Notes: generated by a model not told the origin, from the letters alone. A stretch of DNA of 12,779 nt from JAGHAJ01 sp964559865 [NCBI: uncultured Synergistota bacterium] (GCA_964559865.1 CAZLJD010000017.1:1-12779), one strand, 5' to 3'. Numbered from the stretch's first letter, positions 1 to 6,566 are shown. Numbers and translations: made by a program.

Positions 1-426
1 ATAGGCCCTGGTCCCGGTTACTTTAGTGTTGAAGTCGCACGGCGCATTCCGCAAGGACATTTAGAATTGTTTGATTTGCAAAAGGAGATGCTTGAAAAAG
101 CACGTCGAAAGATTAAAGCAGCAGGGCTGCATAATGTAGGATTTACACAGGGAGACGCTACCAATCTTCCCTTTGATGCAAACGAATTTGATGTTGTTTT
201 TCTTGTGGCAGTTTTGGGTGAGGTCTCAGACCCAGAAGCGTGCCTGAAGGAGATATATAGAGTTCTTAGACCCTTAGGCATTTTATCCATTACTGAGCAG
301 CCAGGAGACCCTGATTTCTTACCATTACCGGTTATCCGTTCGCTGGCTGAAAAACAGGGGTTTGAGTTCGTTGAGTGCTATGGTAAGAAAAAGAATTATA
401 CAGCAAACTTCGGAAAACCTGATTGA
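1..426 (+). CDS. Class I SAM-dependent methyltransferase, 5' end outside window
   Basis: The reading frame is open from the first base, so the gene starts upstream of the window; 141 residues and a TGA stop are visible. The visible part opens with the glycine-rich SAM-binding motif I (IGPGPGYFS), followed by an acidic residue at the end of the second strand (LELFDLQ) and GDATNLPF, the loop typical of the Methyltransf_11/25 group. Next come FDVVFLVAVLGEV and the LKEIYRVLRPLG helix-strand block. The C-terminal part (EFVECYGKKKNYTANFGK) resembles the end of UbiE/ArsM-like small-molecule methyltransferases, but the substrate cannot be told. Arg codons are mostly CGN (5 of 7), unlike the AGA/AGG-rich genes further right, so it may have a different origin. 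It is separated from the next gene by almost 600 bases. Family assignment is solid; function is unresolved. Confidence 0.88.
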   Translation: MGPGPGYFSVEVARRIPQGHLELFDLQKEMLEKARRKIKAAGLHNVGFTQGDATNLPFDANEFDVVFLVAVLGEVSDPEACLKEIYRVLRPLGILSITEQPGDPDFLPLPVIRSLAEKQGFEFVECYGKKKNYTANFGKPD

Positions 427-928
427 GTGAAGAACCTTTTGGCAGGGTTCATATAACAGCAAGTAAAAGGTCTCATTGCGCTTAGCCAACTAATTTTTCG
501 TAAATACTCTTGTATAGATTACAGATCTAACAGCTTCTGTGTTTACTATTTTACTTAAATTTTTTGAAATGAAGGGACGGCACTCGGTAGATAGATATTT
601 ACCACATGTAGTTAAATGGAGCATATTTGCTTAACCACTCGATAATTGAGCCTGTGGGCTTTATCAAACTCTCCATTCACAGGAAAGTTCACGACATTCT
701 TGCTTATCAACCTGTCATGAGTTTCCTTGGGTTTTTTCGTACAGTGTCTTTCCCTTCATCCCCACGCCAGATGATGGCTTTTCTTCGTTCCATATGTCCT
801 GTCACCTTTGGGCTCTTTTGATAAAATCCTTTGCATCCTTCTTCCATGGATTATAAAAAGATTCGCCAATTTTGCATCTATTGTGTTCCATTCTTAATAC
901 CTATCTACTCCTATTAGCTACTTTTTTC
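427..928. other. Gene-poor intergenic stretch
   Basis: I find no convincing gene, tRNA, rRNA or CRISPR here. The best + strand frame (627-821, TTG start) has no Shine-Dalgarno sequence and no recognisable motif. On the minus strand, short frames such as 891-802 (MEHNRCKIGESFYNPWKKD...) look protein-like but end after 29 codons, and similar pieces continue in shifted frames to about 590. This could be the remnant of a decayed gene. A small hairpin (GAACC at 432-436 with GGTTC at 446-450) follows the methyltransferase stop, but no T-tract follows it. An imperfectly motivated inverted repeat, CCTGTG/CACAGG, lies at 651-656 and 678-683. Confidence 0.5.
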
Positions 929-956
929 TTGACAAGAGGGTACAAGTAGTGATAAC
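929..956 (+). promoter_or_regulatory. Sigma-70-type promoter for the DUF4392 gene
   Basis: A perfect -35 box TTGACA (929-934) is followed after 16 bases by GATAAC (951-956), or after 17 bases by ATAACA (952-957), as the -10. Transcription would start near 963, giving a leader of about 55 bases before the ATG at 1019. No start codon in the 1019 frame exists between this promoter and 1019, because a TAA at 959-961 closes the frame. The -35 is convincing and the -10 only moderate. Confidence 0.6.
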
Positions 957-1018
957 ATTAAGCATGTGATAGGCTTCTGCGTGTCCTTCATTATAGCTTT
1001 TCCAGAGAGAATAGTTGT

Positions 1019-1858
1019 ATGATATGTGATATTAGCCGGTGGTTCCTAAAAGTAGAGGAATTTATTGCTCGAGATATGGGAAACAGAGGAATTTCCTCCT
1101 TGTATGTGAGGGGTGACCTTGAAAAGGCGGTTAGAGCTCTTTTGTCTGTTAACTCCATCCTTATAACCTCTGGTTTTGTTATCAAAAAGGATGGTTCTGT
1201 ATTTCCTGAAACAGATGGTCCTATTGGGGTTGCTGTTTTCGTAAGGGCACTTGTGAGGTTGGGCAAGAAGGTCTCTGTAGTTACTGATGAAGTAAATGTG
1301 GATGTCATCAAAGGTGCGGTAGAGTCCTTAGGAGTTTCCGTTCCAGTTGAGGTGTATAAGGGTGCTTTTAATGCTGGGTATGGGCTGATAATGTCTATAG
1401 AGCGCCCAGGTAGAGCAATGGATGGCCGCTATTATAGTATGCGGAAAGAGGACATAACAGAGTGGGTTGCACCTGTGGATGAACTTTTCTTGAGTCAGAA
1501 TGTTCTTTCAGTTGGTATTGGTGATGGAGGAAACGAGATTGGCATGGGGAAAATACACGATCAGTTGGTAGCTTGTGGAATGGATGGTAGGTTTATTTCT
1601 ATAGTTCCAACCACTTACCTAATTGTCTCTGGGGTATCTAATTGGGGGGTATATGGGATAGTTGCTGGTTTGCAGCGTATTACCGGGAAAAAATTGCTTC
1701 ACACCACAAATGAGGAAAGGCTCCTGTTGGAAAGTATTGTCGGTTTGGGAGCAATTGACGGTGTGAAGAAAGAATGTGTTATGAGCGTAGATGGCATGAG
1801 CTTGGATGTTCATCAGCAGGTGGTAGAGGAGTTATGGGCTATGTTATCCGATTCTTAA
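1019..1858 (+). CDS. D-glutamate cyclase-type protein (DUF4392 / DGLUCY C-terminal family)
   Basis: This 279-residue protein has the hallmarks of the DUF4392 family, whose characterised mammalian member DGLUCY converts D-glutamate to 5-oxo-D-proline. Visible signatures are ITSGF (49-53) and PETDGP (63-68) in the N-terminal half, and GIGDGGNEIGMG (166-177), the most diagnostic motif. It corresponds to the catalytic C-terminal domain alone, the usual size of bacterial members. No signal peptide or membrane segment is seen, so it should be cytoplasmic. The ATG at 1019 is the first possible start after an in-frame stop at 959-961; a weak AGAGAGAA lies upstream. Its last 20 bases overlap the convergent ECF transporter gene and there is no room for a terminator between them. 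The physiological substrate in bacteria is inferred from the family, not shown. Confidence 0.85.
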   Translation: MICDISRWFLKVEEFIARDMGNRGISSLYVRGDLEKAVRALLSVNSILITSGFVIKKDGSVFPETDGPIGVAVFVRALVRLGKKVSVVTDEVNVDVIKGAVESLGVSVPVEVYKGAFNAGYGLIMSIERPGRAMDGRYYSMRKEDITEWVAPVDELFLSQNVLSVGIGDGGNEIGMGKIHDQLVACGMDGRFISIVPTTYLIVSGVSNWGVYGIVAGLQRITGKKLLHTTNEERLLLESIVGLGAIDGVKKECVMSVDGMSLDVHQQVVEELWAMLSDS

Positions 1859-2336
1859 TCCTTAGGAATACATCACTGAGTATGATCGCTATGGTGCCCC
1901 CAACGGAACATTGGCCTATGTCTGTTATTACTTCCAAAGGCACAACCTTTGCTCCATATAGTATGAGTGTAGCAAGGGCATATCCACTTATCATGATTAT
2001 AGCACCTGGTATGATTCTCTTTATCCTTTCGCTTGTATTGAAGGGCGTTTTTTTCGCTGAAAGATATGATATTATAAGGGCCTCAGAGAACTTTATGGCG
2101 AATGTAAATGGTGCCCACAGAGGATATCCAAGTAGGAGATCCGCAAGTGATGAACCAATTCCTGCTGATAGAGATGCAATAGCTGGGGGGAAGCTGAGTG
2201 CCACTAAATATATTATGGCTTCACCTAAGTTGAAGTATATCTTGGTGGAGGGGATAGGGAAGTATACGAATGTGGCAAGTGTAGTAAGGGCAGTAAATGT
2301 GGCTGTTATTGCAATGTTTCTTGTTTGTTGTTGCAT
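1839..2336 (-). CDS. ECF transporter S component (substrate-binding membrane subunit)
   Basis: The 165-residue hydrophobic protein has about five to six membrane helices and matches the PF07155-type ECF S-component pattern: an AxxxA motif in the first helix (A12-TFT-A16) used for docking on EcfT, the block YFPIPSTKIYFNLGEAIIYLVAL, then FPPAIASLSAGIGSSLADLLLGYPLWAPFTFAIKF. Such proteins bind a vitamin or related micronutrient in the membrane and rely on EcfA/EcfA'/EcfT, which are not in this window, so this would be a group II, stand-alone S subunit. The substrate cannot be read from the sequence. The start is fixed by an excellent Shine-Dalgarno sequence (TAAGGAGGT, complement of 2342-2350) 5 bases before the ATG. 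The leader is only about 36 bases, too short for a riboswitch. It lies alone on the minus strand, convergent with and overlapping the DUF4392 gene. Confidence 0.9.
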   Translation of the reverse strand: MQQQTRNIAITATFTALTTLATFVYFPIPSTKIYFNLGEAIIYLVALSFPPAIASLSAGIGSSLADLLLGYPLWAPFTFAIKFSEALIISYLSAKKTPFNTSERIKRIIPGAIIMISGYALATLILYGAKVVPLEVITDIGQCSVGGTIAIILSDVFLRIKNRIT

Positions 2337-2338
2337 GA

Positions 2339-2367
2339 ATGACCTCCTTATTTATAGTGTTTATAGT
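2339..2367 (+). promoter_or_regulatory. Possible forward promoter for the long operon
   Basis: ATGACC (2339-2344, four of six matches to TTGACA) is followed after 17 bases by TATAGT (2362-2367, five of six matches to TATAAT). A start near 2374 would give a leader of about 47 bases before 2421. It sits inside the transcribed leader and the start region of the minus-strand ECF gene, so the two promoters would run into each other. This is a weak candidate, and the operon may instead be read through from 929. Confidence 0.35.
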
Positions 2368-2368
2368 G
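2351..2368. repeat. Perfect 9-base tandem direct repeat
   Basis: TTTATAGTG occurs twice in immediate succession (2351-2359 and 2360-2368). It lies between the two divergent genes, inside the predicted ECF leader and just upstream of its Shine-Dalgarno sequence. On the + strand each copy contains TATAGT, which could act as a -10 box; together they could also form a regulator half-site pair. Function is unknown. Confidence 0.7.
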
Positions 2369-2378
2369 CTTGTGAGCC

Positions 2379-2407
2379 ATTTTACATGAATATTGCAAGA
2401 GTGTCAA
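2379..2407 (-). promoter_or_regulatory. Near-consensus promoter of the ECF S-component gene
   Basis: Read on the minus strand, TTGACA (complement of 2402-2407) is followed after exactly 17 bases by TAAAAT (complement of 2379-2384). The -35 matches perfectly and the -10 matches five of six. Transcription should start near 2372, about 36 bases before the ECF start codon. The promoter ends only 13 bases before the ATG of the divergent lipoprotein gene and overlaps its ribosome binding site region. Confidence 0.8.
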
Positions 2408-2420
2408 GAGGTATTGAATA

Positions 2421-2828
2421 ATGAAAAGTGTTGTGGTAGGGGTAATGATATTGCTCCTCTTTACAAGCGGGTGTTCGTATATCAGAGAGAGAATAATAAA
2501 ATTTGAGATCTTGGAAGCACTTATGTGTGAGGATGTGGATGAAAACATGAATGCCGTTGGAGTGAAAAATATATTTGACTACGGTACTGATAGGGTGTGT
2601 GTCTGGATACGGTACCGTTTTGTGACCAAAGACACATATATAATCGTAAAGTGGTTCTACAAAGGATACCTCGTGTATATGCATAGGTATAGAGTTCCTG
2701 TTAACAGAAGTAGTTACGGTTATTACCTGATGATGAAAGGTGGTAAACCTCTGCCAAAGGGCAGTTATAGAGTGGAGATCATGTATGGTGGAAAAGTGCA
2801 CACAAAACTCCCATTTTGGATAAGGTGA
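2421..2828 (+). CDS. Small predicted lipoprotein, unknown function
   Basis: 135 residues. The N-terminus (MKSVVVGVMILLLFTSGCSY) is a lipoprotein signal peptide: one Lys, a hydrophobic stretch, then the lipobox TSGC with Cys18 as lipidation site (Thr at -3 is slightly atypical). The mature part is about 118 residues and rich in Tyr, Trp and basic residues. The pattern DRVCVWIRYRF...VKWFYKGYLV...GKPLPKGSYRVEIMYGGKVHTKLPFWI suggests a small beta-sandwich. It loosely recalls DUF2914-type domains (alternating W/Y strands, a late G-x-Y-R-V strand and a final F-x-I), but this resemblance is by eye only. AAGAGGT at 2405-2411 is a reasonable Shine-Dalgarno sequence. It appears to be the first gene of the long + strand operon; 16 bases separate it from the next gene. 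Confidence 0.75.
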   Translation: MKSVVVGVMILLLFTSGCSYIRERIIKFEILEALMCEDVDENMNAVGVKNIFDYGTDRVCVWIRYRFVTKDTYIIVKWFYKGYLVYMHRYRVPVNRSSYGYYLMMKGGKPLPKGSYRVEIMYGGKVHTKLPFWIR

Positions 2829-2844
2829 GAAGGAGGGATAGATT

Positions 2845-3642
2845 TTGAGAGATGTTATACTTGGGCTTGCGCCCGTTTCAGAAGGGGATGTTGATGTTGG
2901 TAAGGATGCTTCAGTCGATTTTGTAAAGGATATAGATGGTTTTATCAAAAATGGTATTTCTATGATAAGATTAAGAGTTACAGATTCTGAGGGTAAGTAT
3001 TCATCTGATTTTGATAGATTTAGTCAGTTGGCAGTTTGGGTAAGAGAGCGTGCAGATATAGTTATTGAACTACCAACAGAAGGTGGGGTAGATGTTACTC
3101 CTAATCAACGAGTTGATCCTTTACTTTTAAATCCAGATGTGGTCTCTATAATGCCGGGTTCAGTGAATTGTGGCAGCGATGTTCTTTATAATCCACTTGG
3201 GTATGTGGAGTTTCTTATAAAGTATTGTAGTAGTTCAGACTTAAAGCCTATGTTCAGGGTTGTTAGTGGTGGTATGATTCGTAGGGTAGCTGTACTTAGC
3301 CATCATATACCTGAGATTTATCCACCAGTAGTGTTTAATCTTGTTTTTGGTGGTGATGACTTTCTTCCTGCTAATTACGGTAGTTTGCTGTTTTTGAAGG
3401 AAATGCTACCACCTGAAAGTGTGTGGTTTGCCTCTGTAAAGGGGGAGCTAAGCAGTGCATTTGTGCTTATGGTAGTCTCTTTGGGAGGGAACTTGATAAT
3501 TGGTAGAGAGTATAATAACTCTTTTGATGGAAAGGTGGTTAACTCTAACATGGAACTGGTTGAGAGGGTTGTTAGACTCTTGAACTCTGCAGGGTATGGC
3601 ATTGCAAGTGTTCAGCGGGTCAGGGATCTTATTTCTATGTAA
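2845..3642 (+). CDS. BKACE-family (DUF849) protein with replaced active-site residues
   Basis: 265 residues, TTG start placed by AGGAGGG at 2831-2837. The protein follows the beta-keto acid cleavage enzyme family (3-keto-5-aminohexanoate cleavage enzyme, Kce, PF05853) along its length: VILGLAP near the start, IVIELPTEGG (72-81), PGSVN (104-108), PPVVFNLVFGG (160-170), LPANYGSLLFLKEMLP (174-189), SLGGNLIIGREYNN (212-225) and VNSNMELVERVVRLLNSAG (232-250). Known members bind zinc through the HxH of a HLHxRD motif and a later Glu. Here the aligned segment reads IRLRVTD (41-47), so both His are Arg. By my alignment, the Kce catalytic Glu143, Arg226 and Asp231 positions are Arg138, Ile218 and Tyr223; only the Glu ligand (Glu222) and an Asn (Asn108) remain. 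The fold is likely kept but standard zinc-dependent chemistry is not expected. It is 15 bases upstream of the aldolase gene. Confidence 0.82.
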   Translation: MRDVILGLAPVSEGDVDVGKDASVDFVKDIDGFIKNGISMIRLRVTDSEGKYSSDFDRFSQLAVWVRERADIVIELPTEGGVDVTPNQRVDPLLLNPDVVSIMPGSVNCGSDVLYNPLGYVEFLIKYCSSSDLKPMFRVVSGGMIRRVAVLSHHIPEIYPPVVFNLVFGGDDFLPANYGSLLFLKEMLPPESVWFASVKGELSSAFVLMVVSLGGNLIIGREYNNSFDGKVVNSNMELVERVVRLLNSAGYGIASVQRVRDLISM

Positions 3643-3657
3643 GGAGGTGTGAGGTAT

Positions 3658-4311
3658 ATGAAGTTCTTTGTGGATACGGCAGATATTTCTCAGATAAGAG
3701 AGGCGTGTTCGTGGGGGATAATTTCGGGTGTTACTACAAATCCTACATTAGTGTCTAAGCAAAAGGGAAAGGAGTTTAGGGAGCTGATAAAAGAGATTTG
3801 TGAGATAGTTGATGGCCCTGTTAGTGCTGAGGTTGTAAGCCTTGACGCAAAGGGAATGATTCGGGAGGCTATAGAATTATCTAAAATAGATCCTAGGGTA
3901 GTTATAAAGATTCCCATGACGAAGGATGGCATGAATGCTACGAAGGAACTTTCCTCTAAGGGTATCCGTGTGAATGTCACTCTCGTCTTTTCGGTAGCAC
4001 AGGCGATACTTGCAGCAGAGGCTGGAGCTACTTATATAAGCTTGTTTATGGGGAGGCTGGATGACATTGGAGAAGATAGCATCGCTGTATTGAATGATAT
4101 TGTTACCTTAAAGGAGAATTATGGGTTTGAAAGTCAAATATTGGCCGCAAGTATAAGGCATCCTTATCATGTAGTTCAAGCAGCACTTGCAGGTGCAGAT
4201 GTCGCTACGGTACCATTTGCGGTTCTTGAAAAGCTATTTAATCATCCTTTAACAGATGTAGGTATAAAGAGGTTCTTGGAAGACTGGAACAGATATAGAA
4301 ACGGGGGGTAA
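3658..4311 (+). CDS. talC: Transaldolase / fructose-6-phosphate aldolase-like protein (TalC family)
   Basis: 217 residues, the usual length of the small TalC/FSA family (TIM barrel, Schiff-base aldolase), which acts in the non-oxidative pentose phosphate pathway. Visible are MKFFVDTAD (Asp6), [10 protein letters not shown], the Schiff-base Lys84 in VVIKIPMT, and GRLDDIG. The residue matching Tyr131 of E. coli FSA is Phe130, the state found in transaldolases, so transaldolase activity is more likely than fructose-6-phosphate cleavage. The usual SPFVGR reads SLFMGR here (Leu129, Met131), a small oddity near the active site. ATG 3658 is chosen over the in-frame GTG at 3649: the strong AAGGAGGT at 3641-3648 sits 9 bases before the ATG and directly abuts the GTG, and family members start MKFF. 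The stop overlaps the rho start in TAATG, suggesting translational coupling. Confidence 0.93.
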   Translation: MKFFVDTADISQIREACSWGIISGVTTNPTLVSKQKGKEFRELIKEICEIVDGPVSAEVVSLDAKGMIREAIELSKIDPRVVIKIPMTKDGMNATKELSSKGIRVNVTLVFSVAQAILAAEAGATYISLFMGRLDDIGEDSIAVLNDIVTLKENYGFESQILAASIRHPYHVVQAALAGADVATVPFAVLEKLFNHPLTDVGIKRFLEDWNRYRNGG

Positions 4312-5561
4312 TGGAATTGTTTGAGTTCAAAGACCTTGAGAATAAGAGTATAACGGAGCTTCAGCAGATAGCAAAGGATATGAAAATTACGGGATACAGT
4401 AAGCTACGTAAGAGGGAACTACTTATTGAAATACTAAGAGCGCAAGATGAAGCACAAGGGTACAGTTTTGGTGGGGGTATGTTAGATATTCAGTCTGAGG
4501 GGGGGTATGGGTTTCTAAGAAAGAATAATTATGCAGTCAATGAAAAGGGAATATATGTCTCGCAGTCGCAGATAAGGAAGTTTGGATTGAGAACTGGAGA
4601 TATAGTATGGGGTCAAGTTAGGCCACCAAAGGAGCAAGAGCACTACTATGCTTTGCTTAAGGTGGAAGTGGTAAATTACGCATCTCCTGAGAAGGCTAAG
4701 AGAAGAAAGTGGTTTGATGATTTGACTCCTATCTATCCTGTTGATAGACTTCAGCTTGAAACTACCCCTGATGAGATATCAACGAGGCTTGTTGATATCT
4801 TTGCTCCGATAGGAAAAGGACAGAGAGGGATGATAGTTTCTCCTCCAAAGGCGGGGAAGACGACCCTTCTTAAGAATATCGCTAATGGGATAACCACGAA
4901 TTATCCAGATGTCATTTTGATGGTATTGCTGGTTGATGAAAGGCCGGAAGAAGTTACTGATATGGAAAGATCTGTCAACGGGGATGTTATAAGCTCTACT
5001 TTTGACAAGCCTGCTGCTAACCATATAAGGGTTGCAGAGCTTACATTAGAAAGGGCTAAAAGACTAGTAGAGTATGGTAACGATGTGGTTATACTGTTAG
5101 ACAGCCTTACGAGAATGGCAAGAGCGTCTAATCTTATAGTTCCATCCAGCGGGAGAACGCTTTCTGGGGGCATGGATACCGCTGCATTGCACTTTCCTAA
5201 GAAGTTTTTTGGTGCTGCAAGAAACATAGAGGAAGGAGGGAGTCTTACCATAATAGCAACTGCTCTTATCGATACTGGAAGTAGAATGGATGATATAATA
5301 TACGAGGAATTTAAAGGTACAGGTAATATGGAAATACACCTCTCAAGGAGGCTTGCGGAAAAGAGGATATTTCCTGCAATAGATATAAAGAAATCAGGTA
5401 CGCGTAAGGAGGAGCTCTTACTTCCTGAAAAGGAACTTCAGAAGATATGGCTTCTGAGGAATAGGATAGCAGAGCTTGATGAGGCAGAAGTACTTACGAC
5501 AATAATAGATAGAATGAAGAAAACGAAAAGTAATCTTGAATTTCTGTCTGCCATAAAGTAA
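4311..5561 (+). CDS. rho: Transcription termination factor Rho
   Basis: 416 residues, close to the 419 of E. coli Rho, a hexameric RNA-dependent ATPase that ends transcription of untranslated RNA. In order: Rho N-terminal helical domain (about 8-45, SITELQQIAKDMKI and LRKRELLIEILRAQ), the cold-shock-like primary RNA-binding domain with GYGFLRKN (about 60-125), Walker A PPKAGKTT (178-185), DERPEEVTDMERSV, Walker B VVILLDSLTR with Asp264, the Q-loop block GRTLSGGMDTAALHFPKKFFGAARN, and FPAIDIKKSGTRKEELL with the arginine-finger Arg365. All key residues are present and there is no insertion. It begins with a one-base overlap with the aldolase stop and therefore lacks its own leader, unlike the autoregulated E. 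coli gene. Ten bases follow to the next gene. Confidence 0.98.
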   Translation: MELFEFKDLENKSITELQQIAKDMKITGYSKLRKRELLIEILRAQDEAQGYSFGGGMLDIQSEGGYGFLRKNNYAVNEKGIYVSQSQIRKFGLRTGDIVWGQVRPPKEQEHYYALLKVEVVNYASPEKAKRRKWFDDLTPIYPVDRLQLETTPDEISTRLVDIFAPIGKGQRGMIVSPPKAGKTTLLKNIANGITTNYPDVILMVLLVDERPEEVTDMERSVNGDVISSTFDKPAANHIRVAELTLERAKRLVEYGNDVVILLDSLTRMARASNLIVPSSGRTLSGGMDTAALHFPKKFFGAARNIEEGGSLTIIATALIDTGSRMDDIIYEEFKGTGNMEIHLSRRLAEKRIFPAIDIKKSGTRKEELLLPEKELQKIWLLRNRIAELDEAEVLTTIIDRMKKTKSNLEFLSAIK

Positions 5562-5570
5562 ACTAAAAGC

Positions 5571-6566
5571 ATGGAAAGAGTTATCTCAGGCTTTAAAAGC
5601 ATAATCCTTGGTGAGATCAGCTTCAGTGTTGTAGTCTTCTTGATTATAGGTGTAGCAGTGTCTCTTTCTTTTTTCCCTCCCATTCCAGATGGAAGCTGGT
5701 TGTGGGAGGAGAGAGAAGAGGTCCCTCTTTCTAAGCCATACAAAGCGTGGATATTGCGTACTAATGGCACTATGCTATCTCAGCAAATCGGTGAGTCTGC
5801 TGAAGAAGAGCTAAGGAGTACTATGACTCCTTTGAAAGTAATTTACCATAGAGTCAAGCCAGGAGAAACTTTGTGGAGCATTGCGCATAAGTATGGGGTG
5901 GATTTTTATACGGTGGTTGATGCAAATAAGAATTTAAAAAGTATAAATAACCTGAAAGTGGGACAGGTGGTGAAGGTACCAAATCATAGTGGTATCTTTT
6001 ACAAAGTAAAAAGGGGAGATACGATTAATAGTGTGGCAAACAAGTACAGAGTTGATGTTGAAGACCTTTTGGCAGTGAATGGTATTAAGAATGGTGCGAG
6101 GCTCAAAGTGGGTAGCACCATCTTTTTGCCGGGTGCAACATCGTCGATTGTCAGGAGATTATTGGTTTCTAACTACATAGGTGGAGGCTTTATATGGCCT
6201 TTGAGGGGGAGGATAGCTTCTGGTTTTGGATGGAGAATAAATCCCATAAGCCATAGAAGGGAGTTTCATGAGGGGGTCGATATAGCTGCGCCGTGGGGTA
6301 CAAGGGTGATTGCTGCAAGGAGCGGCCGTGTAATATTTGCAGGTTGGTATGGGGGTTTTGGTAAAACTGTCAAGATATTACATAGTGGTGGATGGATAAC
6401 GCTTTATGGTCATCTTTCAAGGATATATGTGAGAACTGGATGGTATGTGAAAAGGGGAAGAGTTATAGGAAGAGTTGGAAATAGCGGATATTCTACTGGT
6501 CCACACTTGCACTTCGGTTTGTATAAGTATGGTAGAGCGGTAAACCCATTTAGATATTTAAGGTGA
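5571..6566 (+). CDS. Membrane-anchored LysM-M23 murein endopeptidase
   Basis: 331 residues. One N-terminal hydrophobic segment (about 16-35) acts as an uncleaved signal anchor. It is followed by two LysM peptidoglycan-binding repeats (about 92-137, YHRVKPGETLWSIAHKYGV; about 144-189, YKVKRGDTINSVANKY) and a C-terminal M23/LytM peptidase domain (about 205-331). The catalytic zinc site is complete: His233 and Asp237 in HEGVD, a further His in LYGHL, and HLH with His312 and His314 in GPHLHFG. It should therefore be an active enzyme that cuts peptide cross-bridges in the periplasm, not an EnvC/NlpD-like activator with a broken site. The ATG at 5571 has only a weak ribosome binding site (AAACTAAAAGC), 9 bases after the rho stop, so coupling to rho translation is possible. 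Confidence 0.94.
   Translation: MERVISGFKSIILGEISFSVVVFLIIGVAVSLSFFPPIPDGSWLWEEREEVPLSKPYKAWILRTNGTMLSQQIGESAEEELRSTMTPLKVIYHRVKPGETLWSIAHKYGVDFYTVVDANKNLKSINNLKVGQVVKVPNHSGIFYKVKRGDTINSVANKYRVDVEDLLAVNGIKNGARLKVGSTIFLPGATSSIVRRLLVSNYIGGGFIWPLRGRIASGFGWRINPISHRREFHEGVDIAAPWGTRVIAARSGRVIFAGWYGGFGKTVKILHSGGWITLYGHLSRIYVRTGWYVKRGRVIGRVGNSGYSTGPHLHFGLYKYGRAVNPFRYLR

Noticed and set aside
432-450. Hairpin GAACC/GGTTC after the methyltransferase as an intrinsic terminator
   Set aside because: The stem is only five pairs and no T-tract follows, so it does not meet the usual terminator pattern.
651-683. Inverted repeat CCTGTG/CACAGG as a mobile-element end or operator
   Set aside because: Six bases with a 21-base spacer is expected by chance, and there is no transposase or target-site duplication nearby.
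627-821. A 64-codon + strand frame in the intergenic stretch
   Set aside because: TTG start without a Shine-Dalgarno sequence, no recognisable motif, and no neighbour to support it.
427-1018. tRNA, small RNA gene or CRISPR array in the gene-poor stretch
   Set aside because: No cloverleaf-like arrangement, no regularly spaced repeats, and no paired promoter and terminator other than the promoter at 929 that serves the DUF4392 gene.
2337-2378. Riboswitch controlling the ECF transporter gene
   Set aside because: The predicted leader is only about 36 bases, too short for known vitamin riboswitches, and no conserved core is seen.
1774-2421. A 215-codon + strand frame across the ECF gene region, whose TAA overlaps the lipoprotein ATG
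   Set aside because: It is antisense to a well-supported ECF S component with its own promoter and Shine-Dalgarno sequence. Its start lies inside the DUF4392 gene and the translation shows no recognisable motif.
2382-2948. A 188-codon minus-strand frame opposite the lipoprotein gene
   Set aside because: The + strand product has a lipoprotein signal and fits the operon; the minus frame crosses the ECF promoter and two + strand genes and has a low-complexity, non-protein-like translation.
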